NCBI GenBank assembly: GCA_013298625.1 | Contig: JAAFIF010000025.1 | Span: 28,498-92,497 of the forward strand | From: Myxococcales bacterium | GTDB taxonomy: Bacteria > Myxococcota_A > Polyangia > Polyangiales > Ga0077539 | Direction: 5' to 3' | Length of the DNA stretch: 64,000 nt | The notes under the pieces: model-generated | Told to the model about the DNA's origin: nothing | The model's input: only the letters and a program-made list of their open reading frames with translations | Databases searched by the model: none | Part shown: piece after piece, positions 34,718-43,493 of the stretch | Layout: each line of letters starts with the position of its first letter | Numbering within the stretch: position 1 is the stretch's first letter | Program-made: the position numbers and the translations under genes

Positions 34718-36940
34718 CTACCACGACCCTGCGACGAAGGTTCCGAACTCCGATCGCAAGTACGGACCCGCGAGCTCGCGCGTCACCCGCGCCGTCGGTC
34801 CCGTCGCAGATCCATGAAACACGCTCGCGGCGCCGACGCCGGTTTGCGTCGCGGGGTCGGCCAGCGGCGCGCCCACGATCACGTCCGCGAAACCATCGCC
34901 GTTTACGTCACCTGCGCTCGCGACGGACAACCCAAACTGATCGACCGCGCCGACACCCTCGAACGTCACCAGCGCGCTCATCGCTGGCCCCGCGGCGCTG
35001 CCGAGAAAGAGCTGCGCTGTGCCCGCGCGCATGCGACCGCCGGGCGACGCGTTGTATGCGCCGATCAGCAAGTCGCCGAACCCGTCGCCGTTGACGTCTC
35101 CAGCGCCCGCGATCGAGAACCCAAAGCCGTCGTCCACGACCGCGCTCTGATAGATCCGCGACGGCGTCGCGCCGATGCCCGCCGCCGACCCGAGAAACAC
35201 CAGGACGTTGTCGGCGACCATGTCCGCAAACGTGTCGCGGCTGGCTGCGATGTCTGCGAATCCATCGCCGTTCAAGTCGCCGACGCCCGCGACGAATTGC
35301 CCGAACCCCTGCCGACCCGCGCCGCCGTCGATCACTCGCGACGCGCTCGACCGCAGACCGCTCGCGGCGCCGTGAAACACGCTCACGCGTCCCGTCGCTG
35401 CGCCGCCGGCGGTGCGAGCGAAGTACGCGCCGACGACGACGTCCGAGAAGCCGTCGCCGTCGACGTCTCCCGCGCCTGCGACGGCGTTGCCGAACAGCTC
35501 CGCTTGCGCCGAGCCTGCGAGAGTGACCGACGGTGTCGACGCGAGCCCGGCGGCGGAGCCGAGGTAGACGCCGACCGTTCCGGCTTGGGTGAGGCCGTTG
35601 GCGGTGGCGTGCTGCGCGCCGATCGCGACGTCACCGAAGCCGTCGCCGTTGACGTCGCCGAGCCCCGCCAACGAAAGGTCGAACGTGTCGTCCAGCGCGC
35701 CGATCGAGCGCGCGGCGGTCGAGCGAAGCCCCGTCGCAGAGCCCAGGTACACCTCCACCGAACCCGCGCGTGTCGCAGAGCGCTTCGCGGCGACCAACAA
35801 ATCTCCGAACCCGTCGCCGTCCACGTCCCCAGCGCTCGCGACGAGGTAGCCGAACTGCGCGGAGTCCGCGGGCGCCGCCAACACGGTCGACGCTGTCGCC
35901 ACCACGCCCGTCGGCGATCCGCGAAAGATCCGCACGGATGCGCCGGGATCGCGCGAGCTCGGAGCGCCCACCGCCACGTCGGCGAAGCCGTCCCCGTCGA
36001 AGTCTCCGCTGACGCCCCAGCGCGTGTCGCGATCGGCGTCGGCGCTGCGACTGCCCACGCGAAACTGCCAGACGGGCGTGCTGATCGGCCCTCCGCTCGT
36101 CGCCTGCGCGCGCCAGTACCACACGCCCGCAGCGAGCTCGCTCGCTGGCCGCGCGCGGTCCGTGGTCGCGACGATCCGCTCGACACATCCTGTGCTCATC
36201 GCGCGGTCGCGACAGAGCCGAACCTCGACCGACCCGCCTGCAGAAGGCGCGAGCCATCGAAGCGTCGGGCGCCGAGTCGTGACCATGCTCGTGCTCAGCG
36301 GCGCGATCAACCGTAGCGGCCCGCTCGGCGTCGCGACGTCCGCTGGGCGCTCCGCCGTGGCGTCTCGCGCGGACGCTTCGATGATCGTCGCGTCGAGCGG
36401 CGTCCCTTCAGGAACAACGACCATCGGCAGCACCGTCGGCACGCACGCCCCTTCGTCGCCGCACGTCTGTCCGAGCTCGATGCAACGGAGCGAGACCGTG
36501 CACGCCGCGCCGCTCGCGCTCGCGCACCCGACCGCCGTGGCGTTGCACTGCGCGTTGAACACGATGCGCGCTTGCTGCGGCGTTCGCTCGATCAGATTGA
36601 GCGTCTGCAGCCGCTCGATCCGCAGCGCGGGCTGCTCGGCGGTCGCCGCGACGTCGAGCACCGCGAGCATCGTGAGCGTCCCCGAGCGCTCTCCGCCCGT
36701 CTTCGGGATCAACGCGACGCTGCCAGGAAACAGCGCGCTCGTCCCATTGCTGAGCGCGGTTTCGGATCGAAGCGCCGCGCGCATCTCGTCGGCCGAGCGC
36801 GCGCCGTAGCGCGACGCGATCGTGAGGCGCTGCGGCCGCTCGGCAGCGACGTTGGTGTCCATCAACAGCGTGACTTGCGTCGGACGGTACGTGCAGCCGC
36901 ACAGCGACACGCAGGTGAGCAAGAGCGCCGTCCTCGCCAT
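34718..36940 (-). CDS. Seven-repeat FG-GAP (integrin-alpha-like propeller) lipoprotein
   Basis: Encodes 740 residues from the ATG at 36940. Lipobox VSLCGC with Cys at residue 16. Residues of about 20-180 are a Cys-containing domain without a family match, and residues of about 200-285 a fibronectin-like part (RPTLRWLAPSAGGSVEVRLC). Seven FG-GAP blades follow, each with a calcium-binding DxDGDG or DxNGDG loop (DFDGDGFAD, DVDGDGFGD, DVNGDGFGD and so on). Seven blades is exactly one integrin-alpha-type propeller. Expected to bind calcium and act at the cell surface in adhesion or recognition; the ligand is unknown. Confidence 0.88.
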   Translation of the reverse strand: MARTALLLTCVSLCGCTYRPTQVTLLMDTNVAAERPQRLTIASRYGARSADEMRAALRSETALSNGTSALFPGSVALIPKTGGERSGTLTMLAVLDVAATAEQPALRIERLQTLNLIERTPQQARIVFNAQCNATAVGCASASGAACTVSLRCIELGQTCGDEGACVPTVLPMVVVPEGTPLDATIIEASARDATAERPADVATPSGPLRLIAPLSTSMVTTRRPTLRWLAPSAGGSVEVRLCRDRAMSTGCVERIVATTDRARPASELAAGVWYWRAQATSGGPISTPVWQFRVGSRSADADRDTRWGVSGDFDGDGFADVAVGAPSSRDPGASVRIFRGSPTGVVATASTVLAAPADSAQFGYLVASAGDVDGDGFGDLLVAAKRSATRAGSVEVYLGSATGLRSTAARSIGALDDTFDLSLAGLGDVNGDGFGDVAIGAQHATANGLTQAGTVGVYLGSAAGLASTPSVTLAGSAQAELFGNAVAGAGDVDGDGFSDVVVGAYFARTAGGAATGRVSVFHGAASGLRSSASRVIDGGAGRQGFGQFVAGVGDLNGDGFADIAASRDTFADMVADNVLVFLGSAAGIGATPSRIYQSAVVDDGFGFSIAGAGDVNGDGFGDLLIGAYNASPGGRMRAGTAQLFLGSAAGPAMSALVTFEGVGAVDQFGLSVASAGDVNGDGFADVIVGAPLADPATQTGVGAASVFHGSATGPTARVTRELAGPYLRSEFGTFVAGSW

Positions 36941-37013
36941 GGTCGCAGTGTCTATCACAGCGGACTCCCGTCGGACGCGAGCCGTCCCTGCGCGCGCCGA
37001 GGGGCTCGACGGG

Positions 37014-37718
37014 TCACTTGAGCCTGTCCGCGAGCTCTCCGAGCGCCTCTTGCGCGGCCTCGAGCTCGGCCAAGAGCGCCTCGCGGTCTTCGCTCTCGAG
37101 CTGCCTGCTGGCCTTCTCGAACTGGCGCACGAACGCTCTGCCCGACACCCGCTCGGTGAGCTTCGCGAGCTGCCCGCGCAGCGCGGTGACGCTGACCCGC
37201 AGCGCAGGCGGCTGCCCCGCTTGCTCGGCCACGACGTTGCGCGCGTACTGCTCGCACTCGCGCACGCCCAGGTTCGCCGCGAGCACGTGCTGCGCGGCTC
37301 TGCGCAGGAGCTTGTCGTCGCCGATGCGCAGCAGCATGGACTTGCGCGAGAGGTCGAGCGATCGCCACGCGTCGCTGTTGAGCCGCTTGTCGTACGCCGC
37401 GCACAAGAGCGTGCTGCGCAGGGCCTCTGCGGTGAGCCGAAGCTTCGCGCTGTCTGCGGCCGCTATCAGCGCAGTCCACACGGCGTTGTCCTCTTCGTGC
37501 TCGAGCGCGGCGGTCGAGTCCTCGCCGAACACGTGCGCGAACAGCCAGCGACCGAGCTCGACCAGCGATCGCTCGATCGTCTCGTGCGCCGACGCTGCGC
37601 GTTCGAGGGCCTGCGCGAGCACCGCGCGCTCGTTGGCGTCGAGCTTGAGCGCCGCGCTCGTCGTTGAACCCGTCACGGTGAGGGCGCGCTGCGACGCTGA
37701 GGACTTCTCGCTTGTCAT
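37014..37718 (-). CDS. Helical protein of unknown function
   Basis: Encodes 234 residues from the ATG at 37718. No signal peptide; almost entirely alpha-helical and rich in Ala, Leu, Glu and Arg, with a C-terminal stretch (ESEDREALLAELEAAQEALGELADRL) likely to form a coiled coil. No family recognised. A perfect 18-bp palindrome lies 95 bp upstream. The gene ends 73 bp before the FG-GAP gene start on the same strand. Real gene by length, codon use and spacing, but its function is open. Confidence 0.6.
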   Translation of the reverse strand: MTSEKSSASQRALTVTGSTTSAALKLDANERAVLAQALERAASAHETIERSLVELGRWLFAHVFGEDSTAALEHEEDNAVWTALIAAADSAKLRLTAEALRSTLLCAAYDKRLNSDAWRSLDLSRKSMLLRIGDDKLLRRAAQHVLAANLGVRECEQYARNVVAEQAGQPPALRVSVTALRGQLAKLTERVSGRAFVRQFEKASRQLESEDREALLAELEAAQEALGELADRLK

Positions 37719-37812
37719 GGCGTTGGCGCGAGCGTGCGACAGACGCGGCGTTCGTGAAAAGGGGGCGAAGCGACCTCTGTGGACGGGATCCCGACGCGTC
37801 GCGTCGAGGTTT

Positions 37813-37830
37813 TCTTGCGACGTCGCAAGA
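37813..37830. promoter_or_regulatory. Perfect 18-bp palindrome
   Basis: TCTTGCGACGTCGCAAGA is its own reverse complement over all 18 bases, centred on GACGTC. It lies 95 bp upstream of the 37718 start. Length and perfection suggest a dimeric regulator site rather than chance, but no regulator gene is adjacent. Confidence 0.4.
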
Positions 37831-38006
37831 GATTGGCGAGGCTGGGAATGCGGTCGACAATTTTCATGCCGACGCTGCGTCATAGGTCTCTGGCGCTGTG
37901 AAGGGTCGCTGTGATGGCCGTTCGCCAGGCTCGCGAGGCGGCCTCGGCGGCGCTCCTTCGGCGTGTGCCAGAGGCTCGCCACCGCCACGATGAAGCGGCC
38001 GCGGTC

Positions 38007-38042
38007 GCGCTCGAAGAGGCGATGACGAACGCGTTCGGCGAG
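38007..38042 (+). repeat. 36-bp direct repeat, copy 1
   Basis: This 36-bp segment, beginning GCGCTCGAAGAG and ending CGTTCGGCGAG, matches 39546-39581 at 31 of 36 positions in the same orientation. The two copies flank the von Willebrand A gene. The substitutions are not of the synonymous type, so shared coding is not the reason. Confidence 0.5.
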
Positions 38043-38225
38043 TGCTTCTCACACGAACAGCGGCGGTCGACGCGACGTTGCGGGGCGCTGCAGCGGTCTC
38101 GAAAACGACGACGACCGCCGCGGGCTTCGGGTTAAAGAGAAGGCATGGTGAGCGTGGGGACGACGGTGAACGAAGCGAGCGAGAAGTGCGTCGCTGCGGC
38201 GGGGCTCGATGGTGAGCGGACGAAC

Positions 38226-39260
38226 ATGCGGAGACGTCAGTCGCAGCGGTGGGCGACAGCGTTGCTCAGCGCGAGCGCGGTCGCGGGTGTGGGCTGCGGG
38301 GCGAAGACGGGGCTGACCGTCCCGTGCACGGTCGAAGTGGTGACGACGAAGCCCGAGGTCGTGCTGGTGTTGGATCGGTCCAACAGCCTGGTCGATCGAA
38401 CCGTCAACGGAACGCTGCTCATCGACGCGGTCAGAGACGCGGCGCTTCGAATCGTTCCGCAGTTCGAAGGGGCCGGAAACATGGGTCTGATCCTGTTTCC
38501 CGCGGACAACGACATGGCCTGCGGAGGGCCCGCGCGATGGACCGTTCCGCTCGGCGAGAACAACGGGGCTGCGATGGCCCGCGAGATTCAGTCCATGCAA
38601 GCGTTCGGGTTGACGCCAACGTGGTCGGCCATTCGCCTCGCCGCGGACACCCTTCGCTCACGTGCCGCGGTCGCGCCCAATCAGCGCCGGTTCATCGTGC
38701 TCGCCACCGATGGAGGTGCCACATGCAACGAGGCTATTCCCTTGAGCGAGTGCAGGTGCATTTCACAGCCTGCGGCGTGCGAAGCTCGCGGTGGAATCAA
38801 CCTCTGCCTCGATGACCGCCGACTTTCGTCGGAGGTCAGACAACTTCGGGAAGAAGGGATCGAAACGATCGTAATCGGGCTGAAGGCGGAGCAAGAGTCG
38901 CCGTTGTTCGTCGAATTCTTGCGGACGCTTGCGATCGCGGGCGGTTCGTTCGGCGGGCAAGAGGTTCCGTTTCTCGCGGCGCAAGATCGGGCTCAGATCG
39001 AGGCTGTGTTGAGCCGCTCGATCCTCGAGCCCTCGTACTGTGAGCTCGGGTTGGCGAACGGCGCGCAGCGCGCTCCGGACGCGCTCGTCGCGGACGGCGC
39101 AAGATTCGAACGCGGCGTGCGCGACGGCGACGGGTGGGACGTCGATCGAGACCATCCAGAGCGCATTCGCCTAGTCGGCTCCCTCTGCCGACACGCCGTG
39201 TCCCAGCGCATCCTCTCGTGGGACGGAGTCTGGAACCAGCGCTGCGTGATGTATCCGTAG
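38226..39260 (+). CDS. Von Willebrand factor A domain lipoprotein
   Basis: Encodes 344 residues from the ATG at 38226, chosen because it yields a proper signal (LLSASAVAGVGC). An upstream ATG at 38145 would add 27 polar residues. The VWA domain has a complete MIDAS metal site: DRSNS (Asp50, Ser52, Ser54), the Thr in FGLTPTWSA and the Asp in LATDGGAT. It therefore likely binds Mg or Mn and a protein partner outside the inner membrane. A Cys-rich insertion (CNEAIPLSECRCISQPAAC) follows the third MIDAS segment. Related lipoproteins are frequent in myxobacteria, with unknown ligands. It is flanked by direct repeats and followed by REP-like inverted repeats. Confidence 0.85.
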   Translation: MRRRQSQRWATALLSASAVAGVGCGAKTGLTVPCTVEVVTTKPEVVLVLDRSNSLVDRTVNGTLLIDAVRDAALRIVPQFEGAGNMGLILFPADNDMACGGPARWTVPLGENNGAAMAREIQSMQAFGLTPTWSAIRLAADTLRSRAAVAPNQRRFIVLATDGGATCNEAIPLSECRCISQPAACEARGGINLCLDDRRLSSEVRQLREEGIETIVIGLKAEQESPLFVEFLRTLAIAGGSFGGQEVPFLAAQDRAQIEAVLSRSILEPSYCELGLANGAQRAPDALVADGARFERGVRDGDGWDVDRDHPERIRLVGSLCRHAVSQRILSWDGVWNQRCVMYP

Positions 39261-39309
39261 CCGCGGGCGGGACGAGCGTCGGGCTTCCGGCGTGCTGCAG
39301 TGTGCGATC

Positions 39310-39530
39310 GGGGACGGTGTTCAATAGTTCAAGACGCCGGGATAACTGCGCGAAAACCCGCTGCGCGCATCGTTGCTGCTGCGACGACCCCGTCTGCCAG
39401 GCGCGCGAACACCGTTCCTCGAACGGGTGAACGCCGTCCCTCATCTCCGCTGATCGTGCGAGCCACAGAGCCCGCGCCGCCCAATTTCGCGGGGTTATCC
39501 CGGTTTCTTGAACTATTGAACACCGTCCCC
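39310..39530. repeat. REP-like inverted repeat pair
   Basis: Two 37-bp arms, 39310-39346 and 39494-39530, are inverted copies matching at 35 of 37 positions; each begins from the outside GGGGACGGTGTTC. Between them, GAACACCGTTCC (39407) and GAACGCCGTCCC (39429) are further partial copies of the same motif. The element fills most of the 354-bp space between two convergent genes and contains no credible protein gene. This resembles REP/BIME clusters mobilised by REP-associated transposases; no transposase is in the window. Confidence 0.65.
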
Positions 39531-39545
39531 GCTGCTGCTCCGCTG

Positions 39546-39581
39546 CCGCTCGAAGAGCGGATGACGGACACGTTCGGCGAG
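39546..39581 (+). repeat. 36-bp direct repeat, copy 2
   Basis: Second copy of the 38007-38042 repeat (31 of 36 identical, same orientation), directly beside the right arm of the inverted repeat pair and 34 bp before the acyl-CoA dehydrogenase stop. Confidence 0.5.
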
Positions 39582-39614
39582 CTTCCTCGCTGACGCGAGC
39601 GGCGCTTCGGCGCC

Positions 39615-41441
39615 TCAGCCGAAGGCGCGCTCGTCGAGCTTCATCGTGTCGAGCGTGCTCGCTTCGACGATCTTGCGCGAGCTCGCGAGGACCGGCAGCA
39701 CCTCGGCGCAGTAGAACCGCGCGCTGGCGACCTTGCCGTCGTAGAAGTGCTGGTCGTCCTCGTGCGCGCCCTCGCGCTTCGAGAGCGCGAGCGCCGCGTG
39801 ACGCACGAGCAGCCAGCCGATCACCGTCTCGCTGATGGCGTAGAGGATGCGGTTTCCGTGGAGACCGACGTGGTAGAGCGACTCGCCCATCTTGCCGAGC
39901 ATCGCGCCGAGCATCGCTTGCGTGTTGCCGAGCGCCTTGGCGAGCGAGGCGCGCTCTGCGGCCAGCGCGTCTCCGCCCTCGTTGCTCTCGATGGTCTTGG
40001 TGATCTGCTCGACCAGGGTGTTGAGCGTCGCGCCGTTGTCGCGCGCGATCTTGCGAAACAGCAAGTCGAGCGCTTGGATGTGCGTCGTCCCCTCGTAGAG
40101 CGTGTCGATCTTCTGGTCGCGGATGTACTGCTCGATCGGGTAGTCCTGCGTGTAGCCAGAGCCGCCGAAGACCTGCAGCGAGACCGCGAGCAGCTCGTAC
40201 GTCTTGTCCGAGCAGTAGCCCTTCACCATCGGCAAGAGCAGGTCGTTGAGGCGATCGATCGCGCCGCCTTCTTTCGTGTGGCGACCGCCGGCGAGCTCGA
40301 CCTTGTCCTGGATGGCGCCCGTGAAGGTCGTGAGCGCGCGCATCCCTTCGGCGAAGCTCTTCTGCAAGAGCAACATGCGACGCACGTCGGGGTGGTCGAT
40401 GATGCGGACGCGAGGAGAGGTCTTCTCCATGATCTTGGTGAGGTCGCCGCCCTGGACGCGGTCCTTGGCGTACGCGAGCGAGGCGAAGTACGCGCTCGAG
40501 AGGGTGGCCATGGACTTGATTCCGACGCTCATGCGCGCGTGCTCGATCACGCGAAACATCTGGCGGATCCCGTCGTGAACGTCGCCGACGAGCAGGCCCT
40601 TGGCCGGGTGCTTCTCGCCGAAGGTCATCTCGCACGTCGCCGACGCCTTGATGCCCATCTTCTTCTCGACGTTCGTGCAATAGACGCCGTTGCGCTCGCC
40701 CAGGCTCCCGTCTTCGTTCACCCAAAACTTCGGAACGATGAACATCGACAGCCCCTTCGTCCCCGGCCCCGCCCCCTCGGGCCGCGCCAGCACCAGGTGC
40801 ACGATGTTCTCTGCGCTGTCGAAGTCACCGTTGGTGATGAAGCGCTTGACGCCTTCGATCTCCCACACGTCCCCGCCGACGTGCTTCGCCTTCGTGCGCC
40901 CCGCGCCCACGTCCGAGCCGGCGTCCGGCTCGGTCAGGACCATCGTCCCGCCCCAGCGCTTGTCCATCATCTGCGGCAGGTACCGCGCCTTCTGCGACTC
41001 CGTCGCGAGCTCGTCGATCACCCGGCACAGCGTCGCGCCGAGCAAGTAGTAGATGAGACTCGCGTTGGCGCCGGCGCCGAACTCGAACGCCGCCCAATTC
41101 ACCGACGGAGGCGCGCCCGTCCCGCCCATGCGCGCCGGCAACGCGAGTGTCTGCCAGCCCTGCTCGTACCACTGGTGGTACGCCTCGGTGAGCCCCTTCG
41201 GCAGCGTGACCGACCCCGTCTCGACGTCGAACTTCAGCCCCTCGCGGTCGGCCGACGCGAAGCTCTTGGCCAGCTCGTTGCGGCAGAACAGCTCGTACGC
41301 GCGCAGCGTCTCGCGCGCGGTCGCCTCGTCGAAGTCCGCGAACATCCCCTGACCCAACACGTCGTCTTGGATCCGAAGAAACTCGAAGAGGTTGAACTCA
41401 ACGTCCCTGAGGTTGGACCGATAGTGCAGCTCGCTCGCCAT
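39615..41441 (-). CDS. Long-form acyl-CoA dehydrogenase (DmdC/FadE5-like)
   Basis: Encodes 608 residues, the size of the long acyl-CoA dehydrogenase subgroup that includes 3-methylmercaptopropionyl-CoA dehydrogenase and mycobacterial FadE5. It oxidises acyl-CoA to 2-enoyl-CoA using FAD. Signatures: MVLTEPDAGSDVG near residue 170 (FAD/substrate), GSGYTQDYPIEQYIRD near 425 and the catalytic base Glu450 in YEGTTHIQALD. A C-terminal helical domain typical of the subgroup is present. No electron-transfer flavoprotein or other beta-oxidation gene is adjacent, so chain length cannot be inferred. The ATG at 41441 gives the full N-terminal domain. Confidence 0.93.
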   Translation of the reverse strand: MASELHYRSNLRDVEFNLFEFLRIQDDVLGQGMFADFDEATARETLRAYELFCRNELAKSFASADREGLKFDVETGSVTLPKGLTEAYHQWYEQGWQTLALPARMGGTGAPPSVNWAAFEFGAGANASLIYYLLGATLCRVIDELATESQKARYLPQMMDKRWGGTMVLTEPDAGSDVGAGRTKAKHVGGDVWEIEGVKRFITNGDFDSAENIVHLVLARPEGAGPGTKGLSMFIVPKFWVNEDGSLGERNGVYCTNVEKKMGIKASATCEMTFGEKHPAKGLLVGDVHDGIRQMFRVIEHARMSVGIKSMATLSSAYFASLAYAKDRVQGGDLTKIMEKTSPRVRIIDHPDVRRMLLLQKSFAEGMRALTTFTGAIQDKVELAGGRHTKEGGAIDRLNDLLLPMVKGYCSDKTYELLAVSLQVFGGSGYTQDYPIEQYIRDQKIDTLYEGTTHIQALDLLFRKIARDNGATLNTLVEQITKTIESNEGGDALAAERASLAKALGNTQAMLGAMLGKMGESLYHVGLHGNRILYAISETVIGWLLVRHAALALSKREGAHEDDQHFYDGKVASARFYCAEVLPVLASSRKIVEASTLDTMKLDERAFG

Positions 41442-41618
41442 GTGCTTTCACCCGTTGTTCTGCGGTTTCGAGCGGCGGAGCCTAGAGGCAAACGCCCGTT
41501 CGTTAAAGGGCAAGTGAATGGCGATTCAGTCTCGCCGCTGGTCGTCGCTGGCCTGCGCGCGCGCTGCGTTGTGCGCTAGACCCGACGCTGCTTCGCGGCT
41601 ACACCAGAGCGCAGCGCG

Positions 41619-42257
41619 ATGGTGGCCCTCCCACGATTTCGTGTCGCGACCGCGACCTGCGCCGCCCAGACGCGGTGCGACGATCACGTCTCGGTCACGC
41701 GACGAGACGACGGCCTCGTGCTCGCGCTCGCCGACGGCGCCGGCAACGACAGCAACGGCGGCGAGCTGGCCCGCTGGCTCGTCGAGCAAGTGCAGTCCCG
41801 AGCCACCGCGGCCAAGAAGCTCCCCAACGCCGACGTGCTCGCGCGCTGGTGCGAAGAGCTCGATCAAGAGTGGTTCAAGACCGGCCGCAGCGGCGAGAGC
41901 ACCCTCGTCGTCGCGAGCCTCGACGGCGCGAAGGTGCAAGGCGCGAGCGTGGGCGATTCGGGCGCTTGGATGGTGCACTCGGGCAGCTACGACGAGCTCA
42001 CCGGCGAGCAGCGCAGGCGACCGCTGCTCGGGCAGGGCAGGTCGACCATCATGGCGTTCGGCCCGGTGCAGCTCATGGGCGTGTTGTTGCTCGCGACCGA
42101 CGGGCTGCTCAAGTACGCGCCCGAGCAGAAGATCCAGCACCTCGCGACGGACGCCAACGTGAGCGTCGCCGCCGCGAGGCTCACGGACGTGGTGCGCACC
42201 GCGTCGGGAACGCTGCACGACGACGTCGCCGTGATCGTCTGCCGTCGCGCAGAGTGA
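41619..42257 (+). CDS. PP2C (PPM)-like protein phosphatase
   Basis: Encodes 212 residues. PPM-type metal-binding motifs appear in order: CDDHVSV, LALADGAGN, VGDSGAWMV, LLATDGLLKY and LHDDVAVIVC, matching the Asp ligands of Mn/Mg-dependent Ser/Thr phosphatases. It is shorter than most PP2C proteins and lacks a membrane segment. In a genome with many Ser/Thr kinases it may reverse their phosphorylation, although neither kinase in the window is adjacent. It converges with the MpaB-like gene with 6 bp between stops. Confidence 0.8.
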   Translation: MVALPRFRVATATCAAQTRCDDHVSVTRRDDGLVLALADGAGNDSNGGELARWLVEQVQSRATAAKKLPNADVLARWCEELDQEWFKTGRSGESTLVVASLDGAKVQGASVGDSGAWMVHSGSYDELTGEQRRRPLLGQGRSTIMAFGPVQLMGVLLLATDGLLKYAPEQKIQHLATDANVSVAAARLTDVVRTASGTLHDDVAVIVCRRAE

Positions 42258-42263
42258 GCGCGG

Positions 42264-43436
42264 TCAGCGACCGGCGAGGCGCTCGGGCATGGCGAAGTCC
42301 GCGGGCGTTCCCCGGAGGCCTTGCTCGACGACCATCTTCCAGTAGCGGGCGCCGAGCTCGGGCGTCCCGACGGGCAGCGAAGGGACCGCTCGCGCGATGA
42401 GCTTCGTCGCTGCGCTGAGCGGCCGCAGCGCAGGCAGCGCGCGCTCGAACCGCGTGCGAGGCAGCTCGAGCGCGTCCGCCAGCGCGTCGCCCAAGAAGAA
42501 CCGCGAGAGCGCATAGCTCACGGGCAACATTCGCTCTGCGCGCTTGCGCTCGTCGTCCGTGCGCGCCCCCGTGCGGCCCGAGGCGAGCAGCGCGTTGACG
42601 AGCATCCGCGAGTCCGCGTCGGGCGGCGCTTGCGTGAGCCCCAGAAGCTCCCAGAACTCTCTCGCCTCGCGCTCGCTGCTCCAGAGCAAGTCCTCGTCGA
42701 CGCCCTGCAGCCAGCTCACGTAGCGCCAGAGATGCAAGAGCGCGTCGCGCTCGTCGCCCTCGATCGCGAAGCCCAGCTTGTCGAGCCCGTCGAGCACGAT
42801 CCACGAGAAGAGCAGCCCCGTCCCGCACATGTCCGGTTGGTTGATGGGGGCGCCCCAAGCGTGGAGGTTCCATTTGGGCGAGGCGAGCGCCATGCGTCGG
42901 ACCATCGCGTGGACGAGCCGCACTTTAACCGTCGAAACCCAGCCTTCGCCGCCCGGTCGCATCGAGCCGGGCTGCGCCACGAGCTGCACGTATCGGCTCG
43001 TCTCGGCGAGGCGCCTCGGCGTGTCTTGCTCGAGCCTGCCCGAGAGCACCAGCGGCTTGTTGCCCGCAGGAGAGCAGTAGCTCACCGTCAGCGAGTACGT
43101 CCCGAGCACGAGCCCGCCGATCAACCCCGAGCGAAGAAACGCTCGGCCTCCGCGCTCGGCGTGGGCGAAGTCCACCCAGAACGGGACGCGCTCGCACGCT
43201 CGCACCAGCGCGCGCAGCGGCTCTGGCGCGTCGGTGACCTTGTCCGCGCCCTGTCGCAGGACCCGCTCGACCAGGGCGTTGCGCGCCGCGTGCGAGAGCG
43301 ACGAGAGCGACTCGACCGCGCGATCCGCGAGGGGATCACCGTCGTAGAAGCGCGGGCCGAGCCGATCGACGCGCTCTCCGAAGCGCTTGCGAACAGCGGG
43401 CGTATCCACGAAGCGCGAAGGGATCGAGGGAGCCAT
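42264..43436 (-). CDS. DUF2236 / MpaB-Lcp family oxygenase-like protein
   Basis: Encodes 390 residues of the DUF2236 family, which includes MpaB and the latex-clearing rubber oxygenase Lcp, haem b proteins. Family patterns are visible: VKVRLVHAMVRR with the likely haem-ligand His near residue 190, WGAPINQPDMCGTGLLF, and YVSWLQGVDEDLLW. No signal peptide, unlike secreted Lcp, so it is probably cytoplasmic and not a rubber oxygenase. Substrate unknown. It starts 57 bp after the methyltransferase stop on the same strand. Confidence 0.8.
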   Translation of the reverse strand: MAPSIPSRFVDTPAVRKRFGERVDRLGPRFYDGDPLADRAVESLSSLSHAARNALVERVLRQGADKVTDAPEPLRALVRACERVPFWVDFAHAERGGRAFLRSGLIGGLVLGTYSLTVSYCSPAGNKPLVLSGRLEQDTPRRLAETSRYVQLVAQPGSMRPGGEGWVSTVKVRLVHAMVRRMALASPKWNLHAWGAPINQPDMCGTGLLFSWIVLDGLDKLGFAIEGDERDALLHLWRYVSWLQGVDEDLLWSSEREAREFWELLGLTQAPPDADSRMLVNALLASGRTGARTDDERKRAERMLPVSYALSRFFLGDALADALELPRTRFERALPALRPLSAATKLIARAVPSLPVGTPELGARYWKMVVEQGLRGTPADFAMPERLAGR

Positions 43437-43493
43437 GAGCGTGTTGATAGGGTCTCTGATGTCGCGCGAACACCGGCGTAGCGCCGGGCGGGC

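Larger units (their letters stand above)
37719..38225. other. 507-bp region without a confident gene
   Basis: Divergent intergenic space between the helical protein and the von Willebrand A gene. It holds the 18-bp palindrome at 37813-37830 and one copy (38007-38042) of a 36-bp repeat that recurs at 39546-39581. Open frames in it are short, Arg-rich and without recognisable protein features. An ATG at 38145 could give the vWA protein a 27-residue extension but would spoil its signal peptide. Confidence 0.4.

Noticed and set aside
37911..38135. Small open frame overlapping the 36-bp repeat
   Set aside because: 74 Arg-rich residues, no motif. Similarity to the frame at 39300-39593 is due to the shared DNA repeat, and the substitutions are not synonymous.
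39300..39593. Open frame across the REP-like pair
   Set aside because: Spans inverted repeats and lacks any protein features; best explained as non-coding repeat.
41480..41510. FadR/TetR-like operator AACG-N6-CGTT upstream of acyl-CoA dehydrogenase
   Set aside because: Half-sites of only four bases; too short to separate from chance in this GC-rich sequence.
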